Source: a bacterium (lineage in GTDB: Bacteria > UBA3054). Taken from it: a DNA stretch of 5,372 bases. The stretch is taken from positions 1 through 5,372 of the forward strand of contig JAFYIM010000046.1 of assembly GCA_017538635.1 (NCBI GenBank), written 5' to 3'. Below are positions 1-5,372 of the stretch, one piece after another. A program made the translations under genes and the position numbers. The notes beneath the pieces were generated by a model. That model ran no database searches, had not been told where the DNA came from, and saw only the letters and a program-made list of their open reading frames with translations. Each line of letters opens with the position of its first letter. Positions within the stretch are counted from its first letter, which is position 1.

Positions 1-1
1 C

Positions 2-409
2 GAAGTTATCGCGGACGCCATCAGCGCGAGCATCTTTGAGATTAAGCCCGCCCAGCCCTATTCCAAAGCCGACCTTCGCTGGATCAATCCTTTCGCCCGT
101 TGCAACAAGGAAAAATTCGGCAAGAAGGAAGTGCCGGTTGGAAATAGGATCGAAAACTTTTCCGATTTCGACACGGTCTTCTTGGGCTTCCCCATTTGGT
201 ACGGCTGCGCGCCGAACGTCGTCAACACTTTCTGCCAGGGCTACGACTGGAGCGGGAAGCGCGTCTTCCTTTTCGCGACTTCCGGCGGAGGCGGCATGGG
301 CAAGAGCGCCGAAAAGCTTTCGCCTTATATGCCAGGCGCGACAATCGCCGGCGAGAAGCTGGTGAAAAAGTCGGAAGAAGTCAAAATTTGGCTGGATACC
401 GTCTTGTAA
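2..409 (+). CDS. Flavodoxin-family protein, 3' part only (5' end outside window)
   Basis: The reading frame is open from base 2 to a TAA at 407-409, giving 135 C-terminal residues; the start codon lies upstream of the window. The visible part matches the long-chain-less flavodoxin group often called flavodoxin_4. It has an 'EIKPA.PY' segment near the start of the window, then 'VFLGFPIWYG' followed by 'VNTF', and later 'FATSGGGGMG'. In this family the aromatic residues of the FPIWYG loop and the glycine-rich ATSGG loop flank the FMN isoalloxazine ring. The N-terminal phosphate-binding loop would be off-window, so FMN binding is inferred. The protein is probably a soluble cytoplasmic electron carrier or NAD(P)H-linked flavoprotein; its partner cannot be told. 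A GTG at 131 could be misread as a start, but homologous sequence continues upstream of it. It ends 63 bases before the aminotransferase with no evident terminator between, so co-transcription is possible. Confidence 0.85.
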   Translation, partial: EVIADAISASIFEIKPAQPYSKADLRWINPFARCNKEKFGKKEVPVGNRIENFSDFDTVFLGFPIWYGCAPNVVNTFCQGYDWSGKRVFLFATSGGGGMGKSAEKLSPYMPGATIAGEKLVKKSEEVKIWLDTVL

Positions 410-472
410 CCTCTGAAGCGATATTTGCTAAAATAATCCTCCGATAATTTCTTTTCTTTTCAGGAGAAAAAT

Positions 473-1693
473 ATGGAACCTATCGTCAAATCCGTTACGC
501 TTAAAGACGTCCACTCCGATATCAGGGGCCCCTTGTATTTCGAATCTTTGAAGATGATCGAAAGGGGCGAGAAAGTTTTGCGCCTCAACACCGGCAATCC
601 GGCGACTTTCGGTTTCAAGCTGCCCGAGAGCATGAGAAAGGCTCTTGTGGAGAACGTTGACAAGGCTGTCGCCTATTGCGATTTCCGCGGCATGAAGGCC
701 GCCAGGGAAGCGATCGCCCAGTATCACGTCGGCAAAGGCGTCAAGGGCGTCACGCCGGACGACATCTTCATCGGCAACGGCGTTTCGGAGATGGCTTCCA
801 TGGCCACGACGGTCTTGGTCTCGCCGGGCGACGAAGTTTTGGTTCCCAGCCCGAGCTATTCCCTCTGGACGAACGCTGTTTTGATCGCGGGCGGCAAACC
901 GGTCTTCTACGTCTGCGACGAGAAGCAGGAATGGTGCCCGGATTTTGAGGACATCAAGAGCAAGGTGACGCCGAAAACCAAAGGCATCGTCATCATAAAC
1001 CCCAACAACCCCACCGGCGCCCTGTATCCTGAAGAGTTTTTGAAGAAGGTAGTGGATCTGGCCAGGGAGAAGAACCTGCTGGTTTTGGCGGACGAGATCT
1101 ACGACCGCCTGGTCATGGACGGATATAAGCACACGGCCCTGGCGAGCCTGGCCGACGACGTTCCCTTCGTGACTTTCAACGGCCTTTCCAAGTCCCACGT
1201 GGTCTGCGGATTCCGCTGCGGCTGGATGGCCATAAGCGGCCCCAAGAACCTTACCGAGCAGTTCATGCAGGGCATGGTGCAGCTGACCTCCATGAGGCTT
1301 TGCGGCAACGCGCTCACTCAGCTTGTCATTCCTGCCGCGCTGGAAGACAGCGCCTACACGGAAGAGATGATCAACCCCGGCGGCCGCCTCTACGAGCAGA
1401 GGGAAGCCACCATGCGCGAGATCGCGAAGATCCCGGGCCTTTCCGTCGTTAAGAACAAAGGCGCGCTGTATTGCTTCCCGAAGCTGGACAAGGAGCGCTT
1501 CAATATCACAAGCGACAAGAAGTTCGCCATGGATCTTCTTCACGCCAAGAGGATCCTGATGGTCCCGGGCAGCGGCTTCGACTGGCCCTACAACGACCAC
1601 TTCAGGATCGTCATGCTGCCGGAAGCCCACGAGATGGCCAAAGCTATGCAGGACCTCGGCGACTTCCTCTCGACCTACCGCCAAGAAAATTAA
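473..1693 (+). CDS. alaA: AlaA-type alanine aminotransferase (class I/II PLP enzyme)
   Basis: This 406-residue cytoplasmic enzyme should transfer an amino group between alanine/glutamate and pyruvate/2-oxoglutarate. It resembles E. coli AlaA (YfbQ, 405 aa, recalled from memory) along its whole length: 'DIRGP' near residue 17, 'NTGNPA' at 39-44, 'IGNGVSE' at 100-106, 'INPNNPTGA' at 175-183, 'ADEIYD' at 206-211, 'FNGLSKS' at 235-241, 'PGGRLYEQR' at 302-310 and 'HFRIV' at 376-380. By alignment with aspartate aminotransferase, Lys240 is the PLP Schiff-base lysine. Asn179, Asp207 and Tyr210 contact the cofactor ring, Arg248 its phosphate, and Arg378 the substrate carboxylate. All are present. The ATG at 473 has an AGGAG at 462-466 with suitable spacing, and the start matches family length. 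The segment after the lysine reads SHVVCGFRCG, where E. coli AlaA has TYRVAGFRQG. Exact amino-acid preference is inferred; an alanine role is most likely, but valine-pyruvate activity cannot be excluded. Confidence 0.9.
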   Translation: MEPIVKSVTLKDVHSDIRGPLYFESLKMIERGEKVLRLNTGNPATFGFKLPESMRKALVENVDKAVAYCDFRGMKAAREAIAQYHVGKGVKGVTPDDIFIGNGVSEMASMATTVLVSPGDEVLVPSPSYSLWTNAVLIAGGKPVFYVCDEKQEWCPDFEDIKSKVTPKTKGIVIINPNNPTGALYPEEFLKKVVDLAREKNLLVLADEIYDRLVMDGYKHTALASLADDVPFVTFNGLSKSHVVCGFRCGWMAISGPKNLTEQFMQGMVQLTSMRLCGNALTQLVIPAALEDSAYTEEMINPGGRLYEQREATMREIAKIPGLSVVKNKGALYCFPKLDKERFNITSDKKFAMDLLHAKRILMVPGSGFDWPYNDHFRIVMLPEAHEMAKAMQDLGDFLSTYRQEN

Positions 1694-1713
1694 TTTTGTT
1701 TTGTGAAAATTCT

Positions 1714-1830
1714 GCGGCGCAGACCGAAGGGGGGCACATACCCCTAAGCGAACTCACGGAGGACGCTAACAAAGGCCATGCGCGCGTAGTCCGTGAGCGA
1801 GGGGTATTGTGCCCCCTTCGGCAAAGCCGC
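1714..1830. repeat. Large imperfect palindrome (hairpin-forming element) between alaA and the ilv leader
   Basis: A long inverted repeat begins 20 bases after the alaA stop codon. Arms 1724-1733 and 1812-1821 pair perfectly over 10 bases (CCGAAGGGGG with its complement). After a G bulge at 1734, 1735-1738 pairs with 1808-1811. A T bulge at 1807 follows, then 1739-1745 pairs with 1800-1806. Past an asymmetric internal loop, 1753-1760 pairs with 1790-1797 and 1763-1766 with 1784-1787. An outer pair, GCGGC 1714-1718 with GCCGC 1826-1830, extends the structure beyond small unpaired gaps. Alternatively, each flank folds on its own: CTGC/GCAG at 1712-1722, and AGCCG/CGGCT at 1825-1839 around a CTTTT loop. 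There is no long T-run, so it is not a standard intrinsic terminator. It could be a dispersed REP- or MITE-like repeat, a structured RNA, or part of the alaA mRNA 3' end. No coding capacity is evident. Confidence 0.75.
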
Positions 1831-1847
1831 TTTTCGGCTCAAACTTC

Positions 1848-1877
1848 TTGACTTTACGATCTCACATTTAGTAGAAT
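1848..1877 (+). promoter_or_regulatory. Probable sigma70-type promoter of the ilvBNC operon
   Basis: A -35 hexamer TTGACT (1848-1853) and a -10 hexamer TAGAAT (1872-1877) are separated by 18 bases. Each is one mismatch from consensus. This is the best promoter match I found in the window, and it sits in an A+T-richer stretch just upstream of the leader peptide and attenuator. Transcription would be expected to begin around 1883-1887, at or just before the leader ATG at 1887. The palindrome region ends about 9-18 bases upstream of the -35 box. I see no clear operator. Confidence 0.75.
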
Positions 1878-1886
1878 ATTGGCACT

Positions 1887-1952
1887 ATGAATAGCACCCT
1901 TCGACTTTCCGTCCTCCTTATTAACGTTCTGCTGCTGCTTTGGCTGCGGTAG
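1887..1952 (+). CDS. Leucine-rich leader peptide of the ilvBNC attenuator
   Basis: A 21-codon frame runs from ATG 1887 to TAG 1950-1952. Nine of its 21 residues are Leu (positions 5, 7, 10, 11, 15-18 and 20), with Val at 9 and 14 and Ile at 12, so 12 of 21 are branched-chain amino acids. Residues 15-18 are four consecutive Leu codons (CTG CTG CTG CTT), followed by Trp, Leu, Arg and stop. Four Leu codons in a row recall the leu operon leader of enteric bacteria. The product is presumably not functional itself; its translation reports leucyl-tRNA charging to the downstream terminator. No Shine-Dalgarno sequence precedes the ATG, and the predicted transcription start leaves almost no 5' leader, so leaderless initiation is inferred. 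Too short to be called by ordinary gene finders. The alternative, a chance ORF, is unlikely given its composition, position and the paired RNA elements right after its stop. Confidence 0.85.
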   Translation: MNSTLRLSVLLINVLLLLWLR

Positions 1953-1953
1953 A

Positions 1954-2015
1954 GGTCGGGTATGTCCAAGTAAAGTCTGTTCATACAAAATAGGAATAAG
2001 AAAGGGCGCCCGACC
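1954..2015 (+). promoter_or_regulatory. Antiterminator of the ilvB leader (attenuation switch)
   Basis: GGTCGGG at 1954-1960 is exactly complementary to CCCGACC at 2009-2015, giving 7 pairs, with a possible U-G pair (1961 with 2008) as an eighth. The downstream segment is the upper 5' arm and loop of the terminator at 2001-2031, so the two folds exclude each other. The upstream segment begins one base after the leader stop codon. A ribosome that finishes the peptide would cover it and allow termination. A ribosome stalled at the Leu codons 1929-1940 would leave it free to form the antiterminator. The same segment can also pair weakly with UUCGACU at 1900-1906 inside the leader frame (four Watson-Crick and three G-U pairs), which could act as the 1:2 protector hairpin when the leader is not translated. 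A small GTATG/CATAC stem (1960-1964 with 1982-1986) is also possible. The mechanism is inferred from layout. Confidence 0.8.
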
Positions 2016-2031
2016 AAGGGCGCCCTTTTTT
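2001..2031 (+). terminator. Rho-independent terminator (attenuator) upstream of ilvB
   Basis: AAAGGGCGCCC at 2001-2011 pairs with its exact complement at 2018-2028, an 11-pair stem with eight consecutive G-C pairs, around a GACCAA loop (2012-2017). Six T residues follow at 2026-2031; the first three can also close the stem against the leading A residues. This is a textbook intrinsic terminator. It lies between a promoter and ilvB and not after a gene, 35 bases before the ilvB start, so it should act as a regulated attenuator and not as the end of alaA transcription alone. Confidence 0.92.
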
Positions 2032-2066
2032 ACTGCATATCTTTTTAATTAACACAGGAGCAATTT

Positions 2067-3806
2067 ATGACATCCCGCACCGGAGCGCAGCTGGTAGCTG
2101 AAGCGCTTATCAAGGAAAACGTCGATGTGGTCTTCGGGTATCCCGGAGGAGCCATATTGGATACCTTCGACGCACTTTATCTGGCCAAAGACAAGTTGCG
2201 CTTCATCCTAGCGAGGCACGAGCAGGGCGCCGTGCACATGGCCGACGGCTACGCCAGGGCGACCGGCAGAGTAGGCGTCGTGGTGGTCACCAGCGGACCT
2301 GGCGCCACCAACGCCGTCACCGGCATAGCGACAGCCAATATGGACTCCGTTCCTTTGGTGGTCATCTGCGGCCAGGTAGGCACCTCCGTCATCGGCAACG
2401 ACGCTTTCCAGGAAGCTGACGTGACCGGCATCACGCGCCCGGTCTCCAAGCACAATTACCTTGTGAACGACATCAAGGAACTTCCCAGCGTCATAAAGGA
2501 AGCCTTCCATATTGCTTCCACCGGCCGTCCCGGTCCGGTGGTCATCGATCTTCCCAAGGATGTCCAGAAAGCCACGACAAGCATCCCCTACCCTGAGACC
2601 GTCGATATTCCGACCTACCAGCCGAATTACGAAGGCAACATGAATCAGGTCAGGAAAATGGCGGCCGCCATAAAAAAAGCCAAAAAGCCTTTGGCTTACG
2701 TGGGCGGCGGCGCTATTTTGGCGGGCGCGACGGAAGAATTATACAAGTTCATAAAGAAGACCAAGATCCCTGTGACGGAAACGCTGATGGGCTTGGGCGC
2801 CTATCCCGAGGACGAGCCTGAGAACCTCAGGATGCTCGGCATGCACGGGACCTGTTACGCCAACTACGCCGTGCAGGACTGCGACCTTTTGATTGCCATC
2901 GGCGCCCGTTTCGACGACCGCGTGACCGGCAACGTGCAGACTTTTTCGGCCAACGCCACCATCGTTCAGATCGATATCGACCCCTCCTCCATTTCCAAAA
3001 TTAAGACCGCGCACATCCCGGTGGTGGGCGACGTCAAGGACGTTTTGACGAAGCTCAACGAGATCGTGGAAGCGCCGGATCTAACGGAGTGGTGGAAGAA
3101 GATAGAAGCCTGGAGAAAGGAATTCCCCCTGGCTTACGGAGAACCCCAGGACGGCTGCATAATGCCTCAGTACGTCATCGAGGAAGTCTCCAAGGCCGCG
3201 GGCCCCGACGCCATCTTCGCCACCGACGTAGGCCAGCACCAGATGTGGGCGGCCCAGTATCTCCAGATCAACAAGCCCAGGACTTTCTTAAGTTCCGGCG
3301 GTCTGGGAACCATGGGCTTCGGTCTGCCCGCCGCTTTGGGCGCCCAGTGCGGCAAGCCCGATAAGACCGTTTTCTCCATTTGCGGCGACGGCGGATTCCA
3401 GATGCTAATTGAAGAGCTGGCGGTAGGACGTTTGAACAAACTGCCCGTGGTCTGCGTTGTTCTGAACAACAGCTGCCTCGGCATGGTCAGGCAGTGGCAG
3501 GAGCTTTTCTACAGCAAGCACTACGCCATGAGCATCACCGACACCACCAACGATTCTCTGCTTGAGCCGGAAAAAGAGCCCCGCTACATTCCGGACTTCA
3601 TCAAAGTGGCGGAAGCCTACGACTGCATCGGCGAAAGAGTGACTAAAAAGGAAAGAGTCGCCGCGGCCATCAAGGAAGCCATGGAGAAAGCCAAGAAGGA
3701 GCGCCGCCCGGCGCTGCTGGAATTCGTGGTCGAGCCGAGAGCGAACGTTTTCCCGATGGTGCCCGCGGGCGCCAGCCTTGAACAGATGATGGGCCGCTTG
3801 GTCTAA
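2067..3806 (+). CDS. ilvB: Acetolactate synthase, large (catalytic) subunit
   Basis: Acetohydroxyacid synthase catalytic subunit (EC 2.2.1.6), first common step of valine, leucine and isoleucine synthesis. It decarboxylates pyruvate and joins the two-carbon unit to pyruvate or 2-oxobutyrate using thiamine diphosphate, Mg2+ and FAD. The 579 residues show the three expected domains: an N-terminal pyrimidine-binding domain (about 1-170) with catalytic Glu52 in 'RHEQGAVHMADGYAR' and 'TSGPGATN' at 75-82; a central FAD-associated domain (about 190-330) with 'GARFDDRVTG' at 279-288; and a C-terminal domain with the ThDP motif running from GDG 440-442 to NN 467-468. 'LGMVRQWQELFY' at 471-482 and the C-terminal 'MVPAGASLEQM' are family hallmarks. 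ATG 2067 has ACAGGAG at 2054-2060, six bases away. Gly105 stands where plant enzymes have Pro197; Trp477 corresponds to plant Trp574. It is controlled by the upstream attenuator and is followed 13 bases later by its regulatory subunit. Confidence 0.97.
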   Translation: MTSRTGAQLVAEALIKENVDVVFGYPGGAILDTFDALYLAKDKLRFILARHEQGAVHMADGYARATGRVGVVVVTSGPGATNAVTGIATANMDSVPLVVICGQVGTSVIGNDAFQEADVTGITRPVSKHNYLVNDIKELPSVIKEAFHIASTGRPGPVVIDLPKDVQKATTSIPYPETVDIPTYQPNYEGNMNQVRKMAAAIKKAKKPLAYVGGGAILAGATEELYKFIKKTKIPVTETLMGLGAYPEDEPENLRMLGMHGTCYANYAVQDCDLLIAIGARFDDRVTGNVQTFSANATIVQIDIDPSSISKIKTAHIPVVGDVKDVLTKLNEIVEAPDLTEWWKKIEAWRKEFPLAYGEPQDGCIMPQYVIEEVSKAAGPDAIFATDVGQHQMWAAQYLQINKPRTFLSSGGLGTMGFGLPAALGAQCGKPDKTVFSICGDGGFQMLIEELAVGRLNKLPVVCVVLNNSCLGMVRQWQELFYSKHYAMSITDTTNDSLLEPEKEPRYIPDFIKVAEAYDCIGERVTKKERVAAAIKEAMEKAKKERRPALLEFVVEPRANVFPMVPAGASLEQMMGRLV

Positions 3807-3819
3807 GGAGGAAGAGCAT

Positions 3820-4290
3820 ATGAAACACACCCTTTCAGTTTACGTGCGCAACCGTTCAGGCGTCTTGTCCAGAGTGGCCGGCCTCTTCTCGGGCCGCGGC
3901 TACAACATCGACAGTCTCTGCGTGGCCGAGACCAACGAGCCGGGCTACTCTCTGATGACCATCGTGGTCACCGGCAGCGATGCCGTCATAGAGCAGATCA
4001 ACAAGCAACTCAACAAGCTCATCGACGTGGTGAAAGTAATCACTCACTCCGGCGACGAGATCGTCGTGAGGGAGCTGATGCTGGTAAAAGTTTCCGCAAC
4101 TTCCCAGAACAGGGGCGAAATAGTCCAGATCGCCAACATTTTCCGCGGGCACATCGTGGACCTCTCCCCCAAGTCGCTGATCGTGGAGATCTACGGCACC
4201 AATGAAAAACTCAAGGCGGCTTTGGAAATGTTCGCGCCCTTCGGTATCAAAGATATCGTCCGGACCGGTTCCATCGCCATGACCAGGTGA
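3820..4290 (+). CDS. ilvN: Acetolactate synthase, small (regulatory) subunit
   Basis: Regulatory partner that stimulates IlvB and normally confers end-product (valine) inhibition. The 156 residues are close to the usual length of the long type (E. coli IlvH, about 163). Residues 1-75 form an ACT domain with the classic 'NRSGVLSRVAGLFSGRGYNI' stretch. Asn11, Gly14 and Asn29, positions implicated in valine binding in E. coli IlvH, are all kept, so valine feedback sensitivity is likely. The C-terminal half (about 80-155) carries 'RELMLVKV' and 'IFRGHIVDLSP' of the small-subunit C-terminal domain. The start at 3820 is fixed by an AGGAGG at 3806-3811, which overlaps the last base of the ilvB stop codon (3804-3806), implying tight coupling and matched expression with ilvB. 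Its TGA stop (4288-4290) overlaps a probable ilvC promoter. Confidence 0.96.
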   Translation: MKHTLSVYVRNRSGVLSRVAGLFSGRGYNIDSLCVAETNEPGYSLMTIVVTGSDAVIEQINKQLNKLIDVVKVITHSGDEIVVRELMLVKVSATSQNRGEIVQIANIFRGHIVDLSPKSLIVEIYGTNEKLKAALEMFAPFGIKDIVRTGSIAMTR

Positions 4291-4296
4291 TATAAT
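4288..4296 (+). promoter_or_regulatory. Putative extended -10 promoter for ilvC, overlapping the ilvN stop codon
   Basis: TGATATAAT is an exact match to the extended -10 consensus (TG, one base, TATAAT). Its TGA is also the stop codon of ilvN. The best -35 candidate, TTCCAT at 4269-4274 with a 16-base spacer, is poor, but extended -10 promoters need little -35 contact. Transcription would begin near 4303, giving ilvC a short A-rich 5' leader that includes nine consecutive A residues (4316-4324). The 48-base gap before ilvC is strikingly A+T-rich compared with its surroundings, and I see no terminator in it, so ilvC probably also receives read-through from ilvBN. Confidence 0.55.
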
Positions 4297-4302
4297 AAAT
4301 AA

Positions 4303-5331
<1,029 letters not shown>

Positions 5332-5372
5332 GCAAAAAGCAAGAAAGCCATCCAAGGCCGGAGGCCCAAAAG
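5332..5372 (+). other. Start of the intergenic region after ilvC
   Basis: Only 41 bases are visible. They contain a GGAGG at 5360-5364, within a short GGCC-gga-GGCC self-complementary stretch (5356-5366). This could be the ribosome binding site of a following gene or the beginning of a hairpin. There is no T-run before the window ends, so operon termination cannot be judged. Confidence 0.3.

Noticed and set aside
131..409. Complete small protein starting at GTG 131
   Set aside because: Flavodoxin-like sequence continues in the same frame upstream to the window edge, and there is no ribosome binding site before 131, so this is the tail of a longer gene.
404..434. Possible promoter before alaA (TTGTAA 404-409, TAAAAT 429-434)
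   Set aside because: The 19-base spacer and two imperfect hexamers make this too weak to call. A GATAAT at 443-448 has no matching -35 box.
428..1684. Long antisense open frame (418 codons) opposite alaA
   Set aside because: It mirrors a clearly conserved aminotransferase frame, and its translation shows no recognisable motifs. Similar long antisense frames lie opposite ilvB, ilvN and ilvC (for example 4444-5355), as expected from the third-position G/C bias of the real genes.
1724..1821. tRNA, riboswitch or T-box leader as explanation of the palindrome
   Set aside because: There is no cloverleaf, no T-box specifier or T-box sequence and no known riboswitch core that I can recognise. The element also ends upstream of the ilv promoter, so it would not be part of the ilv leader RNA made from that promoter.
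1471..1851. Overlapping + strand frame running from alaA into the palindrome
   Set aside because: It is an out-of-frame shadow of alaA, with low-complexity composition and no ribosome binding site.
2672..2697. In-frame slippery run A AAA AAA in ilvB followed by a perfect 8-pair hairpin (2677-2684 with 2690-2697), suggesting programmed -1 frameshifting
   Set aside because: The hairpin overlaps the slippery run, leaving none of the usual 5-9 base spacer. The -1 frame ends about 47 codons later with no recognisable product, and the codons simply encode a Lys-rich helix (IKKAKK). Transcriptional slippage remains possible but unsupported.

Overview
The window carries a branched-chain amino acid biosynthesis cluster from a bacterium. 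All real genes are on the + strand. In order: the 3' end of a flavodoxin-family gene (2-409), an AlaA-type pyridoxal-phosphate aminotransferase (473-1693), a 373-base gap rich in regulatory structure (1694-2066), then ilvB (2067-3806), ilvN (3820-4290) and ilvC (4339-5331). These last three are the two acetolactate synthase subunits and ketol-acid reductoisomerase. The final 41 bases are non-coding and the window stops before the next gene.

The most notable part is the gap before ilvB. A good sigma70-type promoter (1848-1877) lies only about 10 bases before a 21-codon reading frame (1887-1952). That frame encodes a leucine-rich peptide with four consecutive Leu codons. One base after its stop codon comes GGTCGGG (1954-1960). 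This segment can pair with CCCGACC (2009-2015), which forms part of the 5' arm and loop of a strong rho-independent terminator (2001-2031). Together these have the layout of a translation-coupled transcription attenuator sensing charged leucyl-tRNA. The promoter spacing suggests that the leader peptide is read from a leaderless or nearly leaderless RNA. Upstream of the promoter, a long imperfect palindrome of about 117 bases (1714-1830) is not explained by any gene.

How the genes work together: IlvB with IlvN condenses pyruvate with pyruvate or 2-oxobutyrate. IlvC then isomerises and reduces the acetohydroxy acid. The AlaA-type enzyme exchanges alanine and pyruvate, so it sits at the pyruvate node that feeds IlvBN. 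A second internal promoter, an exact extended -10 built on the ilvN stop codon, probably gives ilvC an extra transcript.

Organism: the sequence is clearly bacterial, with strong AGGAG-type Shine-Dalgarno sites and a moderately high G+C content by eye. Arg codons AGG/AGA are used freely, and Cys is frequent even in core enzymes. A flavodoxin and Cys-rich enzymes fit an anaerobe, but this is inference. I cannot assign a phylum with confidence. The genes look like normal chromosomal housekeeping genes, and I see no mobile-element genes, phage genes, CRISPR array or rRNA/tRNA. Apart from the attenuator and the palindrome, the region is fairly ordinary.
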